Shown here one piece after another: positions 1 to 6,997 of a DNA stretch of 15,067 nucleotides. The DNA lies in NCBI GenBank assembly GCA_029932755.1, contig JAOZPK010000050.1:1-15067 (forward strand), written 5' to 3'. The number at the start of each line of letters is the position of its first letter. Within the stretch, counting starts at the first letter, position 1. Under the pieces are notes generated by a model. The model had not been told where the DNA came from and made no database searches. It worked only from the letters and a program-made list of their open reading frames with translations. The DNA comes from Candidatus Cloacimonadota bacterium (GTDB lineage Bacteria > Cloacimonadota > Cloacimonadia > Cloacimonadales > TCS61). The position numbers and the translations under genes were made by a program.

Positions 1-616
1 CCATTCCATCCACAAAATTGATAAAAAAATCTTCAAATTTTCTTCTGTATTTCTTTGATATAAGTTTTAATAAATATTTCAATATCTTTATAGCTTTATC
101 TTTATGATTAACTGCAAAAAATAGAAATGCAAGGAATAAAAGAAAAACTAGGAATAGAAGGCCTATAATGATATAAAGTACTGAATTTAATTTTATTGAT
201 ACAAGCGGGATGAGTATCATTATGAATATTATCGGGAAAAGATCGGTAAGTTTATCAATAAAGATCGAAGGAAGACTGTCGGATACTTTAACATTTTCTC
301 TGGTTTTGAGGATAACTGATTTTGCAATTTCTCCTGCTCTTATCGGGATAATATAATTTATCAGCATACCAGACATGAAAATGGAAAAACTCTCTATAAA
401 TCCCATTTTATAAATTGGTTTTAAAATTATTCTCCAGCGCAAACTTCGCAAGATATATGCTAATAAATAAAAAAGAGAGAAGACCAGAACAATCTTAAGA
501 TCGAATTCATGGAAATACTTGATGAATTTCTGCCAGTCAACAATACGTATCCAGGCTATTAAAAAGATAGCACCAAGAGCTATTCCAACTATCCAATTTA
601 GGGTATTCTTTTTCAT
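1..616 (-). CDS. LPG_synthase_TM / UPF0104 family membrane protein (C-terminus cut by window edge)
   Basis: The reading frame runs from ATG at 616 off the left edge, giving 205 residues of a family that usually has about 300-340. It is strongly hydrophobic, with membrane segments near residues 8-23, 42-56, 75-91 and 127-170. The family signature is present: RSLRWR at 57-62, PIRAGE at 91-96, and a DKLTDL stretch at 121-126. This matches the flippase-like lysylphosphatidylglycerol synthase TM family (PF03706), whose members sit in the inner membrane and are tied to lipid or glycolipid transfer or translocation; many are not biochemically defined. The start overlaps the stop of the preceding small membrane protein by 4 nt (ATGA at 613-616), so it is probably translationally coupled. 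As the last visible gene of the prenyl-ether lipid operon it could move a lipid product across the membrane, which is inference. There is no aminoacyl transfer domain in the visible part. Confidence 0.85.
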   Translation of the reverse strand, partial: MKKNTLNWIVGIALGAIFLIAWIRIVDWQKFIKYFHEFDLKIVLVFSLFYLLAYILRSLRWRIILKPIYKMGFIESFSIFMSGMLINYIIPIRAGEIAKSVILKTRENVKVSDSLPSIFIDKLTDLFPIIFIMILIPLVSIKLNSVLYIIIGLLFLVFLLFLAFLFFAVNHKDKAIKILKYLLKLISKKYRRKFEDFFINFVDGM

Positions 617-774
617 TTTTCTCTTTTAATCCAAAATGCAATAACAGTAACAAGTAAAGTGATAATAATTGAGCTAATTAATATTTCAAGAAGCGATTCT
701 CCATTTGTCCAGATAAAAAAATACACTAATAGAAAAACAAAAGCAACAATCGGATACCACCATTTTGTTTTCAT
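613..774 (-). CDS. 53-aa two-TM membrane microprotein
   Basis: I start this at ATG 774, preceded by AGGAAATAAA, rather than at the in-frame ATG further upstream at 825, because that start would give a polar leader lying inside the methyltransferase gene. The 53-residue product has a Lys/Trp-rich start (MKTKWWYP), a hydrophobic segment at about 7-23, a short polar turn (TNGES) and a second hydrophobic segment at about 27-48, then a basic end (KREK). I do not recognise a family. Its start overlaps the methyltransferase stop (ATGA at 771-774) and its stop overlaps the start of the UPF0104 gene (ATGA at 613-616). Such double overlap argues that it is a real gene and a partner of its neighbours, perhaps a small subunit of the downstream membrane protein. 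Function unknown. Confidence 0.7.
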   Translation of the reverse strand: MKTKWWYPIVAFVFLLVYFFIWTNGESLLEILISSIIITLLVTVIAFWIKREK

Positions 775-1616
775 TTTATTTCCTTTTTTTCGGGAATGAA
801 CAGAAAATAGTGATGATGAGCCCAAAAAGTTTTTAGTAATTTTGGTGCTTTCTTTTCAAACCAAAAATGAGATATCATATTTTCTGGGAAATCGGGATCT
901 TTACCATTATAATAATCCATGATCGTCATTGGCTTATGTTCTTTCTTTTTTAATAGCCAGCTCAATCCGAATATCTTTAAAAAATTTTTCTTTGGCATAC
1001 CAATATCGGGCCATGGTGGACAATCTATATAATTACTATCAATCAACATCCAGCCATTATTTTTCATTTCCTTTTTTATTTTGCGTGGTAATATATTTTC
1101 TTCTTTCAAATATTTCTTCAATTCTTTGTACCCAAGAATTTTCTGGGAAATATACCCCATTCCATTTCTATTGGGAACACATAACAATATAGCTCTTGAA
1201 GTAACTCTTGTAAGTTCTTTAAGAAAACCGGATAAGTCATTAACAAACCAGAGTGCAGAAAAATTCCAGCTAAGATCAAATGAATTATCTGCAAAATACA
1301 AAGGACTGAATTCTTTTAAATATTCGAGCGTGAGTGGAAGCTTCATTTCCTTCCAAGTTTTTTCAATTAGTCCGATTCGCTTTTTATCATTATCTAGAAG
1401 AGTTATCTTCTTTCCATCTTTAGCTAAACCCATACTATTGATACCGGATAAACCGGTAAATCCAAAACATGGAGCTTCAAGAACCGATGAAATATTAAAA
1501 TGCTTACAGATGGATTCTAATTTATTGTTCAATATAATTCTCTCATAAGAAGAGCCAAGACCTTCATCGGTGTTAGTAAAATATTTTTCCCAGTTTTTCA
1601 ATATCGGAATTGCCAT
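771..1616 (-). CDS. Class I SAM-dependent methyltransferase
   Basis: The 281-residue protein has the order of a Rossmann-fold methyltransferase. A hydrophobic strand leads into a glycine-containing loop at residues 44-58 (VLEAPCFGFTGLSG), the acidic end of strand 2 is LLDND at 72-76, and the motif-IV-like stretch NSFDLSWNFSALWFV lies at 111-125. The loop departs from the usual ExGxGxG because a Pro-Cys follows the Glu/Ala pair. The substrate cannot be read from sequence; the C-terminal half is rich in Lys and aromatic residues (for example HFWFEKK, FWAHHHYF) and could face a membrane or lipid. It lies 13 nt after the SDR gene, with GGG about 9 nt before the ATG as a modest ribosome site, and overlaps the next gene by ATGA. 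Its place downstream of ether-lipid genes suggests O-methylation of a lipid, head group or glycan, which is inference. Confidence 0.8.
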   Translation of the reverse strand: MAIPILKNWEKYFTNTDEGLGSSYERIILNNKLESICKHFNISSVLEAPCFGFTGLSGINSMGLAKDGKKITLLDNDKKRIGLIEKTWKEMKLPLTLEYLKEFSPLYFADNSFDLSWNFSALWFVNDLSGFLKELTRVTSRAILLCVPNRNGMGYISQKILGYKELKKYLKEENILPRKIKKEMKNNGWMLIDSNYIDCPPWPDIGMPKKNFLKIFGLSWLLKKKEHKPMTIMDYYNGKDPDFPENMISHFWFEKKAPKLLKTFWAHHHYFLFIPEKKEIK

Positions 1617-1629
1617 TAGTTTACCCGTA

Positions 1630-2610
1630 TTATTTCGATCTCAGATCTTTATACCAATCTGTTACTATCTTGAAATTTGGAATTGTATCAATCTCCTTCA
1701 ACCTTAAATCAATATAGCTGTTTTCAACATCATAATACCAATGTCTTGAAATCAATTGGAAACGGGCAATCCAGAGTTCGCTCTTAAAGAATTTTGCTAT
1801 CTTTTCTCCCTTTTTAAAATATTTAATATCAATATTTCTTTTTGAAGTATAGGGTTTTCCTTTTAATTCATTATTTATGAAATCTGCAAGTTTATGTAAT
1901 TCTACCGGATGACTGTCAGCTACATTATAACAAATCCCTGATTGATAATTGATTTCGATCAATCTCAAAAAAGCTTGAGTGATCACATTAATATTTGCAA
2001 GATGAATAATTACATCCTGGTCGGGTAGAAAAAGAAGTCTTTTATCAATTAATTTTGTTAGTGTAAATGGAAACCCATAATCATTTATTCCATAAGTAAT
2101 CGAAGGTCTTATTATTGCTGCTTTCAATCCATAAAGAACATATTTCTGTATTACTGCTTCCGCTCTGATCTTTGTAAAATGATAGTAATTATCTTCTTGT
2201 CTTTTTGTAAAATTATTAGCGGGTAACTCAAGTGGAATAGCACCAAAAATACCGACTGAGGAACAGAAAATAAACTTTGAATCATTATCTCTTGCATTGA
2301 TCACAAGCTGTTCAGTTGCATTTACATTTGCATCAAAATAATTAGAATTGTTTAATATACGACCACCTCGAACAGCACCAATATGAATTATTATTTCAAA
2401 AGAATTTTCATCAAGATATTCTTTTAAAGTAGGAATATCTGCGAGATCGATCTCTGCAAATTCTACTTTATCAACAAATTCTTCAATTCGCTTTTGTTTA
2501 GTTCCTGGACGAATTATCGCTGTTATATTATCATAATTTTGTATCAATTGTCTAAGAACATTCCGCCCGATAAATCCACTAACTCCGGTTATTAAGATTT
2601 TACTCGTCAT
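1630..2610 (-). CDS. NAD(P)-dependent epimerase/dehydratase (extended SDR)
   Basis: This 326-residue protein is an extended short-chain dehydrogenase. The N-terminal nucleotide site is GVSGFIG at 9-15, an acidic patch EIDLAD lies at 53-58, SSV at 117-119 supplies the catalytic serine region, and the catalytic YxxxK is Y143-HFT-K147. The loop IRPSITYG in the middle and the C-terminal substrate domain fit the NAD-dependent epimerase/dehydratase family, which acts on nucleotide sugars, sterols or prenyl alcohols. Length is normal. Its start overlaps the stop of the PHP phosphatase by 4 nt (ATGA at 2607-2610), so the two are probably coupled. It may act on a sugar head group or oxidise an alcohol of the prenyl product; the substrate is not determinable here. 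Confidence 0.88.
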   Translation of the reverse strand: MTSKILITGVSGFIGRNVLRQLIQNYDNITAIIRPGTKQKRIEEFVDKVEFAEIDLADIPTLKEYLDENSFEIIIHIGAVRGGRILNNSNYFDANVNATEQLVINARDNDSKFIFCSSVGIFGAIPLELPANNFTKRQEDNYYHFTKIRAEAVIQKYVLYGLKAAIIRPSITYGINDYGFPFTLTKLIDKRLLFLPDQDVIIHLANINVITQAFLRLIEINYQSGICYNVADSHPVELHKLADFINNELKGKPYTSKRNIDIKYFKKGEKIAKFFKSELWIARFQLISRHWYYDVENSYIDLRLKEIDTIPNFKIVTDWYKDLRSK

Positions 2611-3380
2611 ATCTTTCTGAGGATTCTCTCAAAAAATCCTTTCTTTTCAACTTTCTGTTCTTTCAGATAAAAATATTCGATCTTCTCATTATTCAACATT
2701 TTTTGCGGATTAATCTGGGTTAAAAGTTCAACAGTATAATTATCAATTCTATTACGAATTGCTTTTATAGCTAAAGGAAGTATATATTCATCAGTTCTGC
2801 AATGGTTGTCTGATGCAAGGAAATGAGCAAATCCATTTTCTAATAGAATCCAAGCTGTTTTTTCAATTTTTTTTCCATATATTCCCAGAATGCTTCCGGC
2901 ATTAACTTGAAGGTAAATATCCCTGTACATGAAATCTTCCGCCATGCCAGGATCATTCATAATATAGTTATAGCGTTCGGGATGAGCAAGAATAGGTTTA
3001 AGCCCTTTTCTCACTAAATTAAAAAGAGTTCCAAAGATATCAGGTGTGAATTCACCCATATTTGTCTCAACTAAAACATAGGAAGTATTTCCGATACAAA
3101 GTTCTCTATTAATTGTCCTTTCATCAATTCCCTGGTTCAGAAAAATCTCTCCACCTTTATGTAGGTTAATTTCCATATCCGCAGTAGCTATTAACAATTC
3201 TTCAAATCGTTTATCAATTATTATCGCATCAGTTTGGACATAACTATTCATATAATGTGGTGTGAGTACAATATCCGTCACGCCCTTATCAATCATATTT
3301 ATGATCTGATTGATGGAGAGTTTAAGACTAGTAGAACCATCATCGCAGTTATGAAGGATATGTGTATGAATATCTATCAT
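2607..3380 (-). CDS. PHP-family phosphatase, CpsB/CapC (YwqE)-like
   Basis: The 257-residue protein carries the metal-binding motifs of the PHP phosphoesterase fold: DIHTHILHNCDDGS at 3-16 (H5, H7), TPHY at 40-43 (H42), E78 in GGEIF, HPER at 133-136 and SDNH at 190-193. This is the layout of the Mn-dependent CpsB/YwqE protein-tyrosine phosphatases, which usually sit with capsule or exopolysaccharide kinases. No bacterial tyrosine kinase or polysaccharide exporter is present in this window. Instead the start overlaps the stop of GGGP synthase by one base (TAATG at 3378-3382) and the stop overlaps the SDR start. The fold assignment is firm; the substrate is open. A prenylglyceryl phosphate or a sugar phosphate is as plausible here as phosphotyrosine. 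Confidence 0.88.
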   Translation of the reverse strand: MIDIHTHILHNCDDGSTSLKLSINQIINMIDKGVTDIVLTPHYMNSYVQTDAIIIDKRFEELLIATADMEINLHKGGEIFLNQGIDERTINRELCIGNTSYVLVETNMGEFTPDIFGTLFNLVRKGLKPILAHPERYNYIMNDPGMAEDFMYRDIYLQVNAGSILGIYGKKIEKTAWILLENGFAHFLASDNHCRTDEYILPLAIKAIRNRIDNYTVELLTQINPQKMLNNEKIEYFYLKEQKVEKKGFFERILRKI

Positions 3381-4126
3381 TATCTTTTTATACTGTGGAT
3401 CGCATCTGCAAATTCTCTGATTAATTTTTGATCAGGATTATTCTCAAGCACATTACCAGTTACAATAAAATCTGCACCTGCTATTGCTTTTTGCATTGCT
3501 AGTTCTGGAGTTTTAATCCCACCACCAAGAATTATTGGAAGATCAACATTTTTTCTTACTGCAGCAATCATTTCATCGGTTGCAGTATATTTTGCTCCGC
3601 TTCCAGCATCCATATAGATTAACTTCATTCCAAGATATTGCCCTGCTAGTGCATGTGCTACAGCAAGATCATTCTTTGTCCTTGGAAGTGGCAAACTACC
3701 GCTCATAAACTGAACTGAAGTGCTATTCCCGGATTCAATTATCATATAAGCCGTGCCAATGGCTTCCAAACCATAATGTTTTATTAATGGTGCTGCACGA
3801 ACCTGCTCACCGATAAGCATTTGCGGATTGCGACTAGTAACCACACTTAACAAAAGCAGAGCGTCTGCATGAGGAGATACAAAATCAAAGATTCCTGGAA
3901 ATATTAAAACAGGAATATTCACGCTCTCCTTGATGAGTTTTAAATTTGATTGGAATTTATTATTTACCATTATGCTTCCACCAACAAGTAATCCATCAGC
4001 CCCATTTTCTTCACACATCTTAGCAAAATCTTTTACTTTATCAGCCGCTAATTCGTCTGGATCTAACAGACAAAAATAATTGGCTCGTTTCTTTGCAAGT
4101 TCCAATAGTTTATTATAAATTTTCAT
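3380..4126 (-). CDS. Geranylgeranylglyceryl phosphate synthase (GGGP synthase, group II / PcrB superfamily)
   Basis: This TIM-barrel prenyltransferase makes the first ether bond of archaeal-type lipids, joining a prenyl diphosphate to sn-glycerol 1-phosphate. Family motifs are clear: LDPDE at 21-25 (acidic metal/substrate site), GADGLLVGGS at 42-51, PVLIFPG at 72-78, LLLLSVVTSRNPQMLIGEQV at 90-109, ESGNSTSVQ at 131-139, LPLPRTKNDLAVAHALAGQY at 145-164, YMDAGSGA at 171-178, GGGI at 201-204 and TGNVLE at 223-228. The extended middle and LPRTKNDLAVAHALAGQY region resemble the larger group II enzymes of archaea and FCB bacteria rather than Bacillus PcrB, which uses a C35 donor. I prefer ATG 4126, directly after the UbiA stop (TAAAATG), giving 248 residues; an upstream TTG at 4135 would add three residues and overlap UbiA. 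The preceding gene is UbiA and the next is the PHP phosphatase. Confidence 0.95.
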   Translation of the reverse strand: MKIYNKLLELAKKRANYFCLLDPDELAADKVKDFAKMCEENGADGLLVGGSIMVNNKFQSNLKLIKESVNIPVLIFPGIFDFVSPHADALLLLSVVTSRNPQMLIGEQVRAAPLIKHYGLEAIGTAYMIIESGNSTSVQFMSGSLPLPRTKNDLAVAHALAGQYLGMKLIYMDAGSGAKYTATDEMIAAVRKNVDLPIILGGGIKTPELAMQKAIAGADFIVTGNVLENNPDQKLIREFADAIHSIKR

Positions 4127-4127
4127 T

Positions 4128-4949
4128 TTAACCAACCCATAAAATTATTAACAACATTAACATATTTATCTTCATCAAGGATGAAGCATTTGCAAACCTT
4201 TTTACTTCACTTTTTCTTAAAATATATATTATTAAAATAGTAAGCGGTAAAGAAATGCCTACTGTTAAAACTAAAAAAACTTTCAAACTAATCATATTAT
4301 TCATAGATAGAAATATTGAATAGAGAATGATCCCTGAAGCAGGAAAAATGGATATAATTGCGATATTTTTTCTACCTATTTTCACGGCAAGAGTTTTAGC
4401 ACCCAATTTAATATCGCCTTCAATATCTTCACCATCTTTCACAATTTCCCTTATGAAAGTATATAAGAAAGCAAAAATAACAATAATCATAGAATTTTTT
4501 ACATTATTATTACATAATCCACCAAACAGGAATGTACTTGCGGTTGTATAGGCAACAAGGATATTCCCAATCAAAAAACTCATTTTAAATGTCTTTGCAT
4601 AACTAAATAACAAAATGCTATTAATAATTGCAATGATCACACAATAATAATTCTGAGTAAAGTAACTTGCAGTTATTCCAAAGATGAATAGCATTATAGA
4701 AAAGAGGTAAGCTACTTTTGGAGATATCTTACCAGAAGGTAATATTCGATTCGGTCGATTAATAATATCAATTGGAATATCAAAGAAATCATTAATTACA
4801 TAACCAGCTGCAGCAATAAGGGTTGCGGAAAGTGCTGCAAATATTATTGGATAGATATTACTAATTGATGATTGATATAACGCTCCAAAAAAAACTGAGA
4901 GAATTACGAATAGGCAATTAAAGGGGCGAATTATCTTTATAAAAGGCAT
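4128..4949 (-). CDS. UbiA-family prenyltransferase, probable digeranylgeranylglyceryl phosphate synthase
   Basis: This 273-residue integral membrane protein has about eight or nine hydrophobic segments and both UbiA aspartate motifs. The first is NDFFDIPIDIINRPNR at 53-68 (N53, D54, D57, D61), followed by PSG at 71-73. The second is REIVKDGEDIEGD at 167-179 (D172, D175, D179). DGGGP synthase adds a second geranylgeranyl chain to GGGP. The short length, the NRPNRILPSG form of motif 1 and direct linkage to GGGP and GGPP synthases favour that role over quinone, heme or chlorophyll prenylation, whose partner genes are absent. It lies 9 nt after the polyprenyl synthase with no good Shine-Dalgarno, so translation may depend on the upstream gene. 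The acceptor substrate is inferred, not shown. Confidence 0.88.
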   Translation of the reverse strand: MPFIKIIRPFNCLFVILSVFFGALYQSSISNIYPIIFAALSATLIAAAGYVINDFFDIPIDIINRPNRILPSGKISPKVAYLFSIMLFIFGITASYFTQNYYCVIIAIINSILLFSYAKTFKMSFLIGNILVAYTTASTFLFGGLCNNNVKNSMIIVIFAFLYTFIREIVKDGEDIEGDIKLGAKTLAVKIGRKNIAIISIFPASGIILYSIFLSMNNMISLKVFLVLTVGISLPLTILIIYILRKSEVKRFANASSLMKINMLMLLIILWVG

Positions 4950-4958
4950 CTTAGAATT

Positions 4959-5846
4959 TTATGGTAACCGATCTTTTACTATATTTACAAATTCCAATAA
5001 AACGTCATTCGCTTTCATGTTCTTAACTAGATTATAGCAATCCCTGAGAAGTTTTTCTGCTTTCATTTTGGATTTTTCTAGTCCTAACAGCGATGGATAA
5101 GTTGCTTTATGGCTTCTGGAATCTCCGCCAGGATTTTTCCCAAGAACTTCAAAACTTCCAACTTCATCTAAAATATCATCTACGATTTGATAAGCAAGGC
5201 CAAGATTCAGAGCAAAATTACTAAGGGTTATTGTAAGATTTTCTTCTGCTCCTTCAATTACACATGCAAGCTCCATAGCTGCTTGCAGTAATGCCCCTGT
5301 TTTCTTTAGATGTACATAACGAAGTGTATTGATATTTACTTTCTTCTTTGCAGATAAAATATCAACTGCCTGACCGCCGATCATTCCTCTTGTGGAAACT
5401 GCTTTAGAAAGAACGTGTATACAATCAAGTGCCACTTTTTTATTACTAATCTCAGTAAGAAGTTCAATGGCTTTTGTGATTAGTGCATCTCCGGTAAGAA
5501 TTGCGGTTGCTTCTCCAAATTTCTCATGGCAGCTTGGAATACCACGGCGTTCTGAAGAATTATCAACACTTGGCAGATCATCATGGATAAGTGAGGCTGT
5601 ATGAACTAGTTCCAATGCACAAGCAACAGGCATTAATCTTGCCAGTCGATTAATGTTCTTTCTTCCGATAAGCATTTCATAAGTTGCGAAAAACAGAATA
5701 GGTCGCATTCGTTTACCACCACTGAATACACTATATCGCATTGCTTCGTGAAGCTGTTCAGGATACTTATCCGATGGTGCCAGATATTGATCCAGAGCTT
5801 TCTCTAAAAGTCTTGAACGTGTTTTGAAATATTCCTGAATTAACAA
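4959..5846 (-). CDS. Short-chain polyprenyl (geranylgeranyl/farnesyl) diphosphate synthase
   Basis: A 295-residue trans-isoprenyl diphosphate synthase that condenses IPP with allylic diphosphates. Landmarks are GGKRMRP at 43-49, the first Asp-rich motif DDLPSVD at 89-95 with RRG at 100-102, GGQAVD at 157-162, KKTGAL at 181-186, and the second motif DDILD at 223-227. The insertion between the Asp pair and the third Asp is the bacterial short-chain form. The fifth residue before the first Asp motif is Ala84, where IspA-type farnesyl synthases carry Tyr; a small residue there is known to allow C20 or longer products, so GGPP is the likely product. The start is TTG at 5846, chosen because GAGGGA sits 5 nt before it. 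It follows the Gfo/Idh gene by 15 nt and supplies the donor for the next two genes. Confidence 0.93.
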   Translation of the reverse strand: MLIQEYFKTRSRLLEKALDQYLAPSDKYPEQLHEAMRYSVFSGGKRMRPILFFATYEMLIGRKNINRLARLMPVACALELVHTASLIHDDLPSVDNSSERRGIPSCHEKFGEATAILTGDALITKAIELLTEISNKKVALDCIHVLSKAVSTRGMIGGQAVDILSAKKKVNINTLRYVHLKKTGALLQAAMELACVIEGAEENLTITLSNFALNLGLAYQIVDDILDEVGSFEVLGKNPGGDSRSHKATYPSLLGLEKSKMKAEKLLRDCYNLVKNMKANDVLLEFVNIVKDRLP

Positions 5847-5856
5847 ATTATCCCTC
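5847..5856 (-). promoter_or_regulatory. Shine-Dalgarno fixing a TTG start for the polyprenyl synthase
   Basis: On the minus strand GAGGGA (5856-5851) is followed by TAAT and then TTG at 5846-5844. The spacing is normal and no in-frame ATG lies nearby, so the TTG is the likely start. A TTG start would lower initiation compared with ATG and may tune GGPP supply. Confidence 0.65.
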
Positions 5857-5861
5857 TTTTA

Positions 5862-6893
5862 TTATCTTAGTGGGAGTGCTATTTTCTTCCCATTTCTAGC
5901 CGATTGATACATAGCTAAAATCAACTCAAGTGATTTTCTACCACTTCTTCCATCAGTATTTGGAGTATCTTCTCCTCGAAGTGCATCAACAACATTCTGC
6001 AAAAAACCAAAATGCCCAAAACCATAAACACTTTTAGGATCAGTTTTGGCAGTCTGAATCAATTTATCATCATCGTCATAATCTTTGAATTCCCAGTAAT
6101 CTATCTGATTAACAGCAATTCCACCAATCTTAACTGTACCGTTCTCACCCATTATTGTTATAGAACCTTCAAGGTTTTTCGGAAATGTATTCATTGTAAC
6201 CTCTACAGTACCTATTGCTCCATTTCTAAAACGAATGATTCCTGTTCCCATATCCTCAGTTTCTATGTTATGATTCAAAGTTGCTGTAAATGACATTACA
6301 GACTCTACCGGACCCATCAGCCATTGAATAAGATCAAAATAATGAGAGGCCTGATTCATGAAAGCACCGCCATCAAACTCCCAGGTTCCACGCCATTTTG
6401 CAAGATCATAATAACTTTGTGGACGAGTCCAACGTACTGTTGCATTAGCACTAAATAATCTTCCGAATCTTCCTTTATCAATTGCCTTTTTTAGTAATTG
6501 AATGGATGGATTTAAACGGTTCTGCTTCACAATAAAAAGTTCAACTTGATTATCATCACATGCTTTAACAAGAGCATCAGCAGATTTTAAATCTATAGCC
6601 ATTGGCTTTTCACTAATCACATTGATCTTTCTTTTTGCCGCTTCAATGCCCATTTGGGGATGCATTCCACTTGGAGAACAAATTATTACAGCATTTACAT
6701 CTTCATTATCTAACATTTTTTTATAATCGGAATAATAATTTTTAATTTTAAATTTTTCTGCAGAATCTGCAGCTCGTTGTTTAATAATATCTGCACAGGC
6801 AATAACTTCTGCACCTTCAATTCGTTCGATTGCTTCAAAATGTTTAGCTGAAATCCGACCACAACCAATAAGAGCAAAATTTACTTTTTTCAT
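5862..6893 (-). CDS. Gfo/Idh/MocA-family oxidoreductase, WlbA/WbpB-like
   Basis: A 343-residue NAD(P)-dependent sugar oxidoreductase. The Rossmann nucleotide site is ALIGCGRIS at 7-15, the family EKP motif with catalytic Lys is at 95-97, and the substrate domain contains WRGTWEFDGGAFMNQASHY (167-185) with the expected catalytic His184. The KQNRLNPSI stretch (123-131) and NQASHYFD are seen in WlbA/WbpB-type enzymes, which oxidise UDP-N-acetylglucosaminuronate at C3 on the way to diacetamido sugars; other Gfo members act on inositols or deoxysugars. Its start has AGAGG about 10 nt upstream. It is the first gene of the minus-strand operon. A sugar-oxidising enzyme leading a lipid cluster could mean a glycosylated head group, which is inference. 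Confidence 0.85.
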   Translation of the reverse strand: MKKVNFALIGCGRISAKHFEAIERIEGAEVIACADIIKQRAADSAEKFKIKNYYSDYKKMLDNEDVNAVIICSPSGMHPQMGIEAAKRKINVISEKPMAIDLKSADALVKACDDNQVELFIVKQNRLNPSIQLLKKAIDKGRFGRLFSANATVRWTRPQSYYDLAKWRGTWEFDGGAFMNQASHYFDLIQWLMGPVESVMSFTATLNHNIETEDMGTGIIRFRNGAIGTVEVTMNTFPKNLEGSITIMGENGTVKIGGIAVNQIDYWEFKDYDDDDKLIQTAKTDPKSVYGFGHFGFLQNVVDALRGEDTPNTDGRSGRKSLELILAMYQSARNGKKIALPLR

Positions 6894-6932
6894 ACTACTT
6901 TTACCTCTACTACAATATTATTTAAGTTTATC

Positions 6933-6961
6933 CAAATAAATAATGAGTTTTTTACTGTCAA
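6933..6961 (-). promoter_or_regulatory. Candidate sigma-70-type promoter for the prenyl-lipid operon
   Basis: On the minus strand a perfect TTGACA (6961-6956) is followed after 17 nt by TATTTG (6938-6933), about 39 nt before the ATG of the Gfo/Idh gene. The -35 is exact; the -10 matches TATAAT at the first two and fifth positions only, so this is plausible rather than proven. Confidence 0.4.
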
Positions 6962-6970
6962 TGAATAATT

Positions 6971-6997
6971 GCCCATTATTAAACGTTTATTATGGGC
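6971..6997. promoter_or_regulatory. Interrupted palindrome between divergent operons (possible operator)
   Basis: Outer arms GCCCAT (6971-6976) and ATGGGC (6992-6997) enclose an AT-rich spacer holding the self-complementary AAACGTTT (6981-6988). The arms are GC-rich in a very AT-rich region. It lies about 10 bp upstream of the candidate minus-strand -35 and about 200 bp upstream of HU. No T-run follows on either strand, so it is not an intrinsic terminator. A dimeric regulator site is the simplest reading. The rest of the 307-bp gap (6894-7200) shows AT-rich sequence without a recognisable RNA gene. Confidence 0.45.

Noticed and set aside
1081..1548. Plus-strand open frame of 155 codons
   Set aside because: It lies wholly opposite the methyltransferase, has no family features and no ribosome site; an antisense shadow.
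2607..3380. Capsule/exopolysaccharide locus
   Set aside because: Only a CpsB-like phosphatase and general sugar enzymes are present; no Wzx, Wzy, Wza, Wzc or glycosyltransferase is seen in the window.
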